NCBI RefSeq assembly: GCF_000002425.4
Contig: NC_037256.1
Span: forward strand, 12,929,556-12,993,555
Reading direction: 5' to 3'
Length of the DNA: 64,000 bases
Source of the DNA: Physcomitrium patens
Lineage: Eukaryota > Streptophyta > Bryopsida > Funariales > Funariaceae
Positions 22,140-33,599 of this stretch are shown here, piece after piece (the stretch's first letter is position 1; each line of letters begins with the position of its first letter). The notes below the pieces were generated by a model. That model worked only from the letters and a program-made list of their open reading frames with translations. It was not told where the DNA came from and made no database searches. The position numbers and the translations under genes were made by a program.

Positions 22140-23560
22140 GTAACGAATTGAGTCAGTGGAAAGCATTCTTCCTCCGGCATAAATCGTCCTTTGCTTGGAC
22201 GTATGCAGATCTGAAGAGTATTCCAGAAACGGTGTGTGAACATCGTATTACATTGGTTCCAGATGCTACATCAGTTCGTCAAAGACAACACCGTCTCAAC
22301 CCAAAATATTCCTTGATGGTAAAGGAGGAATTGGACAAATTATTGCGCGTGGATTTCATTTATCCGGTTCCGTATAGCAAATGGGTCTCACCACTGGTAA
22401 TGGTACCTAAGAAAAATAGCAAGATTAGAATCTGTCAAGATTTTTGGAAACTCAATGCTGCTACCAAGAAGGACTATTTTCTTCTATCTTTTACGGACAG
22501 TATATTGGATGCCGTAGCAGGACACAAATGTTATTCATTTCTGGATGGTTTTTTGGGTTACAATCAAGTCAAAATTGCCAAGGAAGACCAGCTCAAGACG
22601 ACCTTTACGACAGATTGGGATACATTTGCATACAAAGTGATGTCATTTGGATTATGCAATGCACTAGCCACATTTCAAAGAGTGATGACACAGGCCTTTC
22701 AAGATTATTTACGAGTATCAATGGAAATATTCTTAGATGATTTTTGTACGTTCAGTACGACAGCTGATCATTTGAACTACTTGGGACGATATCTAGAGCA
22801 ATGTAATAAGTACGGTATATCGTTGAATTCAGAGAAGTGTCAATTTGAGGTCCCCTCTGGAAGACTCTTGAGCCACATAGTGTCCAGCCACGGTATTGCT
22901 ACGGACCCAGATAAAGTAACTCGAATATTGGCTTTACCAAAGCTAGAGACGGTGTCAGAAGTACGTGGCTTTGTGGGCCATGTCAGCTATTATCGGTATT
23001 TTATTCACTCCTTTGCGGTACTATGTCAGCCATTAACAAATTTGCTTAAGAAACCACTATTGGATGGATCTAGTCCCATTTGGACGGCAGAATGCAGTGT
23101 TGCCTTTGAGGCCTTAAAGCAAAAATTGGTGTCTGCACCAATACTGGTTGCCCCATGCTGGACGAAACCATTTCAGGTTTATGTCGATGCATCCAACGTC
23201 ACGATTGGATCGATATTGAGTCAAAAGGATGACAATAACCGTGATCATCCAATATATTTTGCGAGTCGATAATTGGTTATGGCCGAACGCAATTATAATA
23301 CTACCGAGCGAGAAGCCCTCGGCATGATTTATTCTGTACATAAATTCTGCCATTATCTGCTGGGCTACCCGTTTGTGTTCCACGTTGATCATGATGCGCT
23401 TAAGTATATGATAAATAAACCCCAATTGAGCAGACGAATTGCTCGTTGGGTGTTACTTCTCTAGGAATTCAATTTTATAATTAATGTTCGCCTTGGCAAG
23501 ATACATGCTAATGCAGATCACTTGTCCCATTTATCGAATATACTGGGTAATGAGCTGATA
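22140..23560 (+). pseudogene. GypD-2 reverse transcriptase and RNase H
   Basis: Motifs in order: FAWTYADLKSIPETVCEHRI, LNPKYSLMVKEELDKLL, WVSPLVMVPKKNSKIRICQD, FLGYNQVKI, TFAYKVMSFGLCNALATFQR, catalytic FLDD (codons at 22730-22741), then GISLNSEKCQFEV, VRGFVGHVSYYRYFIHSF and the RNase H start VYVDASNVTIGSILSQ. This is the Tat/Athila-like form. Mostly open and much better kept than GypD-1. Confidence 0.92.
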
Positions 23561-23564
23561 AACG

Positions 23565-23708
23565 ACGCCCTTTCGGATGCACAATTATTCGTTGTGGAGG
23601 TTATTACACCCGAATATGGTGACTTGATCCAATATCTCACATTTCAGACTTTTCCAATTTCTTATAATGAAAAATTAAAGAAGCGTCTAATTATAAGAAG
23701 TGCACCGT
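23565..23708 (+). pseudogene. GypD-2 integrase, part left of GypE-1
   Basis: The segment between RNase H and the integrase zinc finger (LFVVEVITPEYGDLIQYL) matches GypD-1 near 4550-4670. GypE-1 interrupts at 23709; the sequence resumes at 32225. Confidence 0.85.
23705..23708. other. Target-site duplication of GypE-1 (left copy, CCGT)
   Basis: CCGT precedes the LTR tip TGTCGTATTACG, and CCGT follows the other tip at 32225-32228. GypD-1 shows the unduplicated site. Confidence 0.85.
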
Positions 23709-24974
23709 TGTCGTATTACGTGCTTTCCTGCTCGAGAACGCGCCGGGCGTCTGGCTGTAGAAGGTAGTATGGAGATTCGCCGATAGTCAAGCAGTCTATC
23801 AGTTTTTGACTACTGGAATATAAACGGCTGCAACAACGTACAGTAAATCTATACGGATGCTCTTCGACTGCTTGTCGAAGTCTTTTTTTTTGTCCCAGCC
23901 GATAGGTCTCTAGACGTTACAGAGAACCCCGTACAACCCAAACTATTAATCTTCAATACCCCTTTGTACTTACGATCTTGTATCCACTGACTGTCCTGTT
24001 AGATTAACCCAATAAATTTCATTCACTCCGCATACTCAATCCTATAGACACCCCTTTAATCCTTCAATCATAGACGTAACTCGATTTTATAAAACAGTCA
24101 AGAGTATTCAAACCCACTTCATTTAAAAATCCCGATTCACCATTACAACACTGACTTCAGCAGCGATTGCCTCAGTCTTTCCAAAACTCTACGAAGAAGA
24201 AAAATCCAAATTCTATGTCTTTCTTTCCCCGACCCGAAGCATGAGGCTCCTCTCTCTAATTCCCTTGATCCCCAAAAACCTCCCCTCCCTAAAACTATAT
24301 TCTCCCCTAACCTTATCCTCTGAACTTCTTCAATCTTCCATCTTAGATCCGGAATTGGCTCCCGCCGTCAGAGCTTAGATCCAAAATTGGCTCACGTCAT
24401 CAAGGCCTTCTCCTCCGTTTTTATCTTTAAGAGATACATTTACTGTAAACAACGTTCCCTGAAACGGCACAGAGAACAGGACAGCCCGAAACAGAATCGA
24501 ACCCCGTAATCGGGACCACATTGAGTCGCCCGACCAATTCAGGTCCCATATTGGGTAAGATGCCCGTAGTAACCTCGATGCTCGTGTAATTGGGTCAAAT
24601 TGGTCTTCGCGTCAGACTGGCTGAGGCCCGTAGTAAGACCCGGATTTTCCCGTAACTAGACTGCATTGGGTTGCCCCACCAATACAGGTCTCATATTGGG
24701 TAAGAGGACCCGGATTGGATTCTCGAAATTGGATCCAATTGGTTCTTCAAACCCGTCGTGTGAATTGGTCCTTCTCATCCTGCTAACTCTCGTTATTAGA
24801 ATCGAATGGAGCATTTCAGTATGCCCCGGCTGACTATAACGGAGTCACTGAACCTGACCACTCAGTATTTACGCTGGAGTTGGTCGATGCTCCCAATATT
24901 CGAGGTAACTGAATATTAATAAAATTCCCCTTCTTTTTTTTATTTTCACTGTATACTCATGTTACAACACGACA
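23709..24974 (-). repeat. GypE-1 3' LTR
   Basis: 1266 bp between the CCGT duplication and the polypurine tract. Contains the 19-base hairpin CTTCGACTGCTTGTCGAAG at 23862-23880 and two tandem units of about 30 bp near 24340-24405. Confidence 0.95.
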
Positions 24975-24986
24975 TCCACCCCCTCT
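24975..24986 (-). promoter_or_regulatory. Polypurine tract of GypE-1
   Basis: Minus-strand AGAGGGGGTGGA next to the 3' LTR; equivalent to 59807-59818 in GypE-2. Confidence 0.8.
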
Positions 24987-25109
24987 GAACCTGTGCATCC
25001 TCCGGTATGCACCAATTTATCCAATTGCTGTTTGATTCAGAATATATCCCCTACGTCTTTGTCCAGTTCGTCTTCGTCACCTTCATTATCCAAATCACTT
25101 TCATCTTCT

Positions 25110-26270
25110 TGCTATGGAATCTCCGTATCTTCATTAAGGTCTTCCATATTCATCTCTATGTGTCTTCGTTTAAATATTTTTACTCGCTTCCCTGCAATTG
25201 GTATTTTCAATTTTGTACCATCTAACTCCCGTAATGAGTAAGTCGCATTATCATGAACAGTTGTTACAATATATGGTCCAAACCAACGTTTTGAAAATTT
25301 CCGCAAAGTACTATGTTGATTATCCAGACTATTGTCATAAACAAGTACCCAGTCACCTTCCTCGATTGCTTTTGGTCTCAATCGATGTTGCTTATCGAAT
25401 CGCGCCTTGTTTTGTAACCTTGCTCTTTTTAGCCTTTCCAATGCTATCTGGACATCTTCCGTTCTTTGCTCCAATTGTCGAATCCTAATAGCCAGAAGTT
25501 CTTCTCTCGTCAATCCATCTTCCCATCGTAGCATACTCCAAGTAAGTACCTTTTCTTCAATCGACATAATTGGTTTTTGACCTGTCATAAGTTCTACTGG
25601 CATATATCCTGTCACCGAACTATGTGTTGTTCGATTAGCCCATAATGCAAATGACAAAAGTCGTGGCCACTCTTTAACTTTCCCATTACAAGCTTTAACC
25701 AATGCTTTCACAATCGGCGGGTGACCGCGTTCGCTTTTCGCATTCCCTTCCGGATTATAAGCAGTAGTCAGTGATAGTTTAACTCCACATTTTTCAAAGA
25801 ACTTACGAGCTTCTTGTGCATTTAATTCTCCACGATCTGCAGTGATTTTTCCTACGCACCCGTAACGGCAAATGACATCTTCAAGCAAAAACCTACAAAT
25901 CCCCTCTGTAGATTTTGTCCTTAATGCTCTTCCTTCTACTAGATTTGATAAATCTTCACGAACTAAAACCAAATATCTCATCTGCCATAACCCAACCGGC
26001 ATAATAACCAAATCAACAACCCATTTAAAATGAATAGTCAGAGGATACGTAGGATGAAGACCATCTCGATGTCGGATATTAGAATACGATTGACAGATTT
26101 CACATGACTCTACAAATGAGAGCACATCTTGATACATATTTTTCCACCAATATCGTTCCTTGAGTTTAGCAAAAGTAGCCCAGATTCCTCTATGCCCTGC
26201 CCATAAACTATCATGAAACTCCTTTAATAATTTTAGTTTTTCTTCCCTTTTGCCTATCACTCGTTGTGGC
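25110..26270 (-). pseudogene. GypE-1 integrase
   Basis: Zinc-binding end with WAGHRGIWATFAKLKERYWW and ESCEICQ. In the core, catalytic Asp in FKWVVDLVIMPVG, second Asp in KITADRGELNA, Glu in GNAKSERGHPP. Then VEGRALRTKSTEGICRFLLE, a helical region with ALERLKRARLQNKARFDKQH, and a C-terminal beta domain KRWFGPYIVTTVHDNATYSL. No chromodomain; the end is acidic. The SERGHPPIVKAL and WVLVYDNSL style is that of basidiomycete-type elements. Largely open. Confidence 0.92.
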
Positions 26271-26299
26271 ATCCCAATTCCTTTCTTCGGTCTCTTCTA

Positions 26300-28310
26300 T
26301 AAGAATCCATCTCGAAGTAAAATTCCATATGTTTTTTTTCTTATTTGTTTGAATTTTTCTGTAGACCAATTTCCCTGCTTAGACAAGGTATTCAAATAAT
26401 GACCAATATCCAATAATTCTCCTTCATAAGATTCTTCAAAAAATAGCTTGTCTTCTCTGTTGAGATTTGATATTGAATAGAATTTCAATCCGACATCATC
26501 AATGTCTTCAACCATTTCGTCCTCCCTCTCGTATCTTGCTCGAGATAGCATGTCTGCTACTAAATTGTCCTTTCCAGTGATATGCTTAAATTCTGGATTT
26601 AGTGACTTAATATAAGCAATCCATCTCAACATTGCAATATCTGGCATTGAACAGTTAATAATCATTCCAAGCAATGACAAGCAATCTGTTTCAATTACTA
26701 CTACTGCCCCAATCAAATAGTCCTTTTCAGCTTTCATAGCCGAAACGACTCCCCAAAGTTCTCTTTTGACTTGCGAATATGCACGCTGACGAATACTTAA
26801 AACTTTAGCCCTAAATCGAATTGCAAATCTACTCCCATTTGAATCATCTTGATCCACAGCCCATCCAATGGCAATTGGACTAGCGTCTACAGTAAGAATC
26901 ACTGGTCTATTGCACTTATAATCAACCTTCCTCAATATTGGAGGTGACATCAATAAATTCTTCAATCTTTGCATTGCCTGAATATGCCTTTCTTCCCATT
27001 TAAATCGGTAACCGTTGCGTAACAGTTCATATAATGGATTCGCTATGTGAGCAAAATGAGGGATCCAGATTCGATAAAATATACATACACCCAAAAATTT
27101 GTGAAACTCTGTTAAAGAATCACAATCCTCTTTCATCCTTCCAATTGCATCAACTTTAGTCGGATCTGGTTTTCTTCCGTAAGATCCACATAAATGTCCA
27201 ACAATTACAACCTCTCGTACTCCAAATACGGACTTCATATCCGATGATGTAAGATGAACTTCTCCAAGCCGAGTTAAAATCTTTTCACAATCTTGTATAT
27301 GATCAACAACATATCTGCGACATCCCCTCGTATCTAAAGTTTCATCCTTGTCTCCTTCTCTGCACCCTTTTATAGGAACATCATCCAGAAAAGGCATAGT
27401 CTTTTTCGGAATAAAATCTCTCAATACCTTATTCATCCCATTCATCATATGCGCAACTGAGTTGGTCGCGCCTTGAGGAAGAGTGCACATTCTAACCAAT
27501 CCAAGCGGTGTTTTCATCGTTGTCATATCTCTACTTCCTTCGGCAAGTTGAAATTGATCATAACCTGAATACAAATCACCCATTGAATAGATCGCCCTTC
27601 CAGCAAACGCCTCAGCAAATTCATCCACAATAGGTCCAATTCCTGCATTCTTGACAGTTACAGCATTCACCGGCTGCATATCTTGAATAAACCATAGTGA
27701 CCCATTCTTCTTAGGTACCGTAAACCATCGACTAGAATACGGCACAAATGAAGGTTCTAATATTTTCATCTTTATCTTTTCTTTCAATAGTTCTACCAAT
27801 TTAGGTAAATGTGCCCTCGGTACTGGAATCGGTCTTAGATTCCAAGGTACATGCGGTACAGTGAAGATAACCATAGGTGTTATAATATTTGGATCCACAC
27901 ACCCAATTTCATGAGATTCGAAGGCAAACGATCTACCTTGTTTAGCCAACATCTTTTTGAAGCAAGTAATTTCCTCCAGCAATAAAGAACCATCAGAACC
28001 AATCTTCAATTCTTCAAAAGTCTCTTTAGTAAACTGATGTCCAATACTCATTGGATCTCTTAAACTTGCTTCTTTTGATGCTTCTCCCATTTGTTCTTTA
28101 GAATTCTCTGGTAATGGTCTGGCAACAGGCTTTACCTTCTTATCTGTCGTTTTATATCTCGTCTCTACTGTGACTTCTGGTGCTTGAAAAGATTCAAGCA
28201 TGGTATAAACCTCTCTCGAATGAATCTCAACAATCTTATCATTATCCCCTAATCCAATAGATGTAATCAATTCCAATGAATCTTCCAGCCCATTTTCTTC
28301 ATAAACACCC
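26300..28310 (-). pseudogene. GypE-1 reverse transcriptase and RNase H
   Basis: Order: FESHEIGCVDPNIITPMVIF, VPWNLRPIPVPRAHLPKLVE, SSRWFTVPKKNGSLWFIQDM, SMGDLYSGYDQFQLAEGSRD, TPLGLVRMCTLPQGATNSV, catalytic MPFLDDVPIKG (codons near 27380-27400), GHLCGSYGRKPDPTKVDAIG, and RNase H with TVDASPIAIGWAV, ETDCLSLLGMI and KDNLVADMLSR. Most plant Ty3/gypsy enzymes read YIDD or FIDD followed by ILIYS; FLDDVPIKG is unusual for plants and is, as I recall, common in basidiomycete elements. Confidence 0.93.
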
Positions 28311-28519
28311 AAAATCCTCTCATCATCTTGTTATGTACCTATCTTGTGTAACCGTCCTTCAATATCATATAATCTTTTTCTTTCTTTTCTTTTAAAATCA
28401 TCAACTTTCTTATACATAATATTTCCATTCTCCAATATACTAATAAAACTCGCATCAAAGGCACCTTTATCTCACGAGAGTACCTCCTCTTTTGTACCTC
28501 CATAATCTCGCTTTACAGT

Positions 28520-30035
28520 GGTACCTCCCCAAAATCCTTAAATCCTTCAACAATCTTTGGCAATGGTTTCTCCCTCAACCTATCTCGGTTCCGTTCATGG
28601 TTAGGAGATACTGTTAGAAATTGTACATCTTTCCTCCCATCTTCGCTCCGTACCCTTGCATAAGCAAAACCATCGTCAAGTACCTTTGTTTCCATCCGTG
28701 TTGCCGTGATATAAGGTTGTCCTAAAATCAACGGATAAGACGTTGTATCTTGAACGAAGAAATGTTGCTCCGTCGCAACATCCCCAATCCAAATTTTGAC
28801 ATCTGGACAAGCTCTATATAATTCGCCTCGTGTGTTATTAGCTGCTCGTATTATCCATCCATGTTCCATATCAATTGGCCATTTTTGCTTCTTAGAAAGA
28901 TCTTTAGACATGAGATTTATTTCAGAACCATGGTCCACCAAAGCAACTATTGGTTCTTCTATATCTCCTACCTTCACCAATACCTCAGTAGTTGCCCTTG
29001 CCCAATGCTTTCGAGTATAATGGCTCAAAGTTTCCATTTCCTTGTCACTAGAATCTTCGAAACGTACTCGCTGATTATACCCATTCTTTTCATTTGTTGG
29101 TCGCTTGTAACCAATATCAACCTCTTCTTCATCTCTACATATTCTTGCATCAATAGCATGACTCATTCCAGTTTCACTCATTAATTGCCTCTTTCGCTTA
29201 ATGCTGTCAATGATAACATCATGAAACTCCTTCTTTGCAATTCCCAAGACTTCTTTCAATGTGAATTCCACCTTAGCGTTTAATATACGTTCTTCCAACA
29301 CCCCTTTCAAATTTGTTGCCGCTTCAATGTCAGAAAGTAGCTTATAAGCAATTGATTTGCCCTTATCTTTTGTCTCCATTGTTTTTTCTCCCAATGATGC
29401 TGAGGTATCCTTTACAGGCAATTCTTGTGAAGCTGCCTCCCGAACCTTGTCTCCTCGAGTTTGCCTCTTAAAAGAATTTCCTTCTCTAGTATCATCAAAA
29501 TTTCCTCGTCTTTTTTCTTCCATCAAAGCTTCATATTGGCTCTTAGCAATATATGCATGAACTGAAAGAGACTCAACAGGATCCTTCCAACATGTTCTAC
29601 CTCGTATTGTAGCTGCAGTTCTCAATAGCGCTTCTCGAGGTAATTTCCCTTCTTGGATTGTAGAAACGGCAGAAGCCCAAAACTCACTAGTTTTCGTACT
29701 TCCACCAAGGTCATCATCTACTCTAGCACCATAACTTGCACTTTCTCGTGCTACTGTTTCATGCTCTTTTAGGTAATCTTGAACCAATGCTCTCATTCCT
29801 CCCTTGCCAAAATTGGTTTGAAGAAGATCCTCTCTATTTTTCAATGCTATCTTCCCATCTTTCCAGCAAATAATTCCCTGCCGTATCATATTATTAAATT
29901 CATTGCAATCTTTTCTAGTGTGTGAAGCATCATCACACCAAATGCATCTTTGTACATATCCTTGTTTTGAAACATTCTTCGAATTGTTTATAGAAGTATT
30001 CTCTTCAAGTCTTACCAATTTGATTTGAAGATCTC
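28520..30035 (-). pseudogene. GypE-1 nucleocapsid and aspartic protease region
   Basis: Near the start a CX2CX4HX4C knuckle, CIWCDDASHTRKDC (29905-29946), then LLQTNFGKGGMRALVQDYL. After a charged linker comes the protease: ALVDHGSEINLMSKDL (Asp codon at 28933-28935), VKIWIGDVATEQHFFVQDT and YPLILGQPYI. D-H-G replaces the usual D-S/T-G in both full copies, so it is a family trait. About 500 codons, in a frame apart from gag and from RT in both copies. Confidence 0.9.
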
Positions 30036-30049
30036 GCATTCCTCATATA

Positions 30050-30885
30050 ATTTCTTCCATACCCATATCTGCTTTCTTTGACAAGGATGTCGAAGGTTGA
30101 ACTGTAGGCATTGTCGGTGGTGTTGTACGTACTGGAGCTTTGGGTGCTTGTACTGTTTTCGGAATATTGCTCCTATCCTTCCTCCTTTCTTTTTTTGTAA
30201 GCAACCCCACCGCATCTTCAACGTTCTTCCACTTCGTTGTCAATCCTTCATCTTCTTCTTTGTCTTCAAGAAGGGGTTCTAATTTCTCTTGCAATTCTCC
30301 ATCAGCAGCTTGAAGAAATAGATCAACTTGGTTCGGCTCCAATGTCAATTTTTCTACCTTCGATAATTGAGAGTACTGCCTCTCAAATTCCCTTAGTAGC
30401 TCTGTTGCTTGCAAATTCTTATTAGGCCGTTCAATCCATCCCAAAAACAGCTTCTTAGTAACGCGATCAGCATCTTCCAAGAAATATTCGTCTTTCAATG
30501 CATGTGAAAAATCCTCCCATGAATTCCCACAACGATCCGTAATCGATGTAATGTGGTCCCTTATCTCTGGTATCATGGCAAGTCCAAATAGTGCAACCAT
30601 TTTCTTCTCAGAAACCCGATTTAATTCTATTTCACGAACATAACATCTTAAATACCTTGAAATATTCCTCCCATCAAATTGATCAATTTTATTGACCACT
30701 GCTTGCAATGCTTTGGTTGCCAAAGCTTCCTTTCGATCATTGCTTTGTTGTTGCTGCATTGACAATGAGAAGGCTTGAAACAAACTAGCAATAGACGGAT
30801 CCATGTGCATATCTTGTCCTTTAGAAGACTCCCCACCAGAAACTTCTCCCAAAAATCCTTCAAAATTTTTATTTTCGTTTTCCAT
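30050..30885 (-). pseudogene. GypE-1 gag
   Basis: About 280 codons from MENENKNFEGFLGEV. Contains LFQAFSLSMQQQQSNDRKEA, IDQFDGRNISRYLRCYVREI, WEDFSHALKDEYFLEDAD and a C-terminal Pro-rich stretch. No zinc knuckle here; it is at the head of the next frame. Start chosen as the first methionine after the primer site, the same in GypE-2. Confidence 0.88.
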
Positions 30886-30936
30886 AAAAATAAAGATAAA
30901 ATCAACCGAAATCCAATACCTTCTACCTCAAGCTTT

Positions 30937-30952
30937 CACGTCGGGTTCACCA
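30937..30952 (-). promoter_or_regulatory. Primer-binding site of GypE-1
   Basis: Minus-strand TGGTGAACCCGACGTG lies four bases after the 5' LTR end and is identical in GypE-2. It begins TGG as a tRNA 3'-CCA complement should. I could not name the tRNA. Confidence 0.7.
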
Positions 30953-30956
30953 CTTA

Positions 30957-32224
30957 TGTCGTATTACGTGCTTTCCTGCTCGAGAACGCGCCGGGCGTCT
31001 GGCTGTAGAAGGTAGTATGGAGATTCGCCTATAGTCAAGCAGTCTATCAGTTTTTGACTACTGGAATATAAATGACTGCAACAATGTACCGTAAATCTAT
31101 ACGGGTGCTCTTCGACTGCTTGTCGAAGTCCTTTTTGCCCCAGCCGGTAGATCTCTAGATGTTACAGAGAACCCCGTACAACCCAAACTGTTAACCTTCA
31201 ATACTGCTTTGTACTTACGATCTTGTATCCACTGACTGTCTTGTTAGATTAACCCAATAAATTTCATTCACTCCGCATACTCAATCCTATAGACACCCTT
31301 TTAATCCTTCAATCAGAGACGTAACTCGATTTTACAAAACAGTCAAGAGTATTCAAACCCACTTCATTTAAAAATCCCAATTCACCATTACAACACTGAC
31401 TTCAGCAGCGATTGCCTCAGTCTTCCCAAAACTCTACGAAGAAGAAAAATCCAAATTCTATGTCTTTCCTTCCCCGACCCGAAGCATGAAGCTCCTCTCT
31501 CTAATTCCCTTGATCCCCAAAAACCTCCCCTCCCTAAAACTATATTCTCTCCTAACCTTATCCTCTGAACTTCTTCAATCTTCCATATTAGATCCGGAAT
31601 TGGCTCCCGTCGTCAGAGCTTAGATCCGAAATTGGCTCACGTCATCAAGGCCTTCTCCTCCATTTTTACCTTTAAGAGATACATTTACTGTAAACAACGT
31701 TCCCTGAAACGGCACAGAGAACAGGACAGCCCGAAACAGAATCGAACCCCGTAATCGGGACCACATTGAGTCGCCCGACCAATTCAGGTCCCATATTGGG
31801 TAAGATGCCCATAGTAACCTCGATGCTCATGTAATTGGGTCAAATTGGTCTTCGCGTCAGACTGGCTGAGGGCCGTAGTAAGACCCGGATTTTCCCATAA
31901 CTAGACTGCATTGGGTTGCCCCACCAATACAGGTCTCATATTGGGTAAGAGGACCCGGATTGGATTCTCGAAATTGGATCCAATTGGTTCTTCAAACCCG
32001 TCGTGTGAATTGGTCCTTCTCATCCTGCTAACTCCCGTTATTAGAATCGAATGGAGCATTTCAGTATGCCCCGGCTGACTGTAACGGGGTGACTGAACCT
32101 GACCACTCAATATTTGCGCTGGAGTTGGTCGATGCTCCAAATATTCGAGGTAACTGAATATTAATAAAATTCCTCTTCTTCTTTTTTTTTTATTTTCACT
32201 GTATACTCGTGTTACAACACGACA
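30957..32224 (-). repeat. GypE-1 5' LTR
   Basis: 1268 bp partner of 23709-24974; hairpin at 31110-31128. Ends at the CCGT duplication (32225-32228). Confidence 0.95.
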
Positions 32225-33390
32225 CCGTATACCATGATTGGAGCCGCATTATACAAACAAGGACGGGATGGTATTTTATGACGTTGCATATTTCCAAGTG
32301 AAGTGTGTACCATATTGGAAGGATGTCATTTGGATAGCTGTGGAAGACATTTTGCGGGTGATAGCACCACACGTAAAGCTTTAATGGCTGGTTATTGGTG
32401 GCCAACAATGTTTTCGGATGCTCACAAATATGTTCGTCGTTGTGACCCTTGTCAACGAATTGGTCGACCTACTGGAACTTCTGCCATGCCATTGGTACCA
32501 GTTTTGGCGTAGGCACCATTCGAAAAATGGGGTATTGATTTCGTCGGACCAATTGCACCTACTTCTCGGAATGGACAGAAACGTTATATTTTAGTAGCCA
32601 TCGATTATGTCACCAAATGGGCGGAGGCTACGGCAACAAAAACTGATAATGCCACTACTGTAGCAACATTTTTATATGAGAACATTATCACTCATTTTGA
32701 TTGTCCAAAAGAATTGGTTAGTGATCGAGGAACCCATTTTATTAATGCAACCATTGAAGTATTGACAACGAAGTATGAGATCAATCATCGAAAAACTACC
32801 CCTTATCATCCACGTGCCAATGGGCAGACCGAAAAGACCAATGGTATCCTTTGTAAAATCTTAACAAAGACTATTTCAGGAGCGGGAACCGACTGGGATA
32901 CTAAATTATTTGTAGCATTGTGGGCATATCGAACTGTGTATAAAGTAACGACCAATTCCACACCTTTTCAATTGGTATACGGGCAGGAGGCCATCTTACC
33001 AATAGAATTGGAGGTTCCCAGTTTAAGAATTGCAATGGAAGAACGGTTGGGTAACAAAGAATCTCTCCAATATCGGTTAAGAGAATTAGAAAAATTGGAT
33101 GAGATTAGGGCTTCGACTTTGATGACCATGGAAGTTATTCAGCCCCGCCGGAAGAGTTATTACGATAGTAAACTCCGCACAAAATCATTTATGCCCAATA
33201 ATCTTGTCCTGCTGTATGACAGCCGTTTTCACAATTTTTCGGAAAAATTTCAAATTCGGTGGCATGGACCCTATCGCGTATTGGCCGCCTTTCTCAATGG
33301 TTCCGTCCAATTGGAAGATTTCACAGGAACCAAATTCACAACCCATATCAATGGAAACCGACTACGCTTGTATTATACATAAACCCGGGG
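32225..33390 (+). pseudogene. GypD-2 integrase, part right of GypE-1
   Basis: Zinc-binding end HLDSCGRHFAGDSTTRKALM ... RRCDPCQRIGRP (about 32325-32475), core WGIDFVGPIAPTSRNGQKRY, LVSDRGTHFINA and RANGQTEKTNG (the D, D, E region), then KLFVALWAYRTVYKVTTNST and a C-terminal domain RWHGPYRVLAAFLNGSVQLE. No chromodomain. Inserts element DNA into the host genome. Well kept. Confidence 0.92.
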
Positions 33391-33599
33391 GCGGATTTAT
33401 CAAGATTGGAGGAGGCAGATGTACCGTTCATGATGACTTGCCTGCCATCATAAGTGTCTAATCGGAGGCAAATGATGGCGGTTGATTAATGTATTAGAAC
33501 ATCAGCAATCAAGATTAGGGATTCTTGTTTCATAACTGGTTAAACAGTTAGGAGAGGGGCACTCTGTGTAGCTGTCTTCAGTATTTTGTCTAGAATTGT

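Larger units (their letters stand above)
23709..32224 (-). mobile_element. GypE-1: young Ty3/gypsy element, minus strand, both LTRs
   Basis: 8516 bp with LTRs of 1266 and 1268 bp, tips TGTCG/CGACA, 4-bp target duplication CCGT, primer site, gag, zinc knuckle plus protease, reverse transcriptase/RNase H, integrase and polypurine tract. Near-identical in plan and sequence to GypE-2. LTR difference is roughly 3 % by eye (about 42 in 1266). Long frames remain open; it is broken in only a few places. The pol phrases resemble the Ty3/gypsy type common in basidiomycete fungi. Plant lineages named Phygy and Selgy are alternatives I could not test. Confidence 0.95.

Noticed and set aside
24993-25488. 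Antisense open frames over the GypE-1 integrase end
   Set aside because: They mirror the integrase on the other strand, and the same shadows appear in GypE-2; no independent protein features.
28796-29184. Plus-strand open frames opposite the GypE-1 protease
   Set aside because: Shadow frames of the minus-strand protease region; repeated identically in GypE-2 for the same reason.
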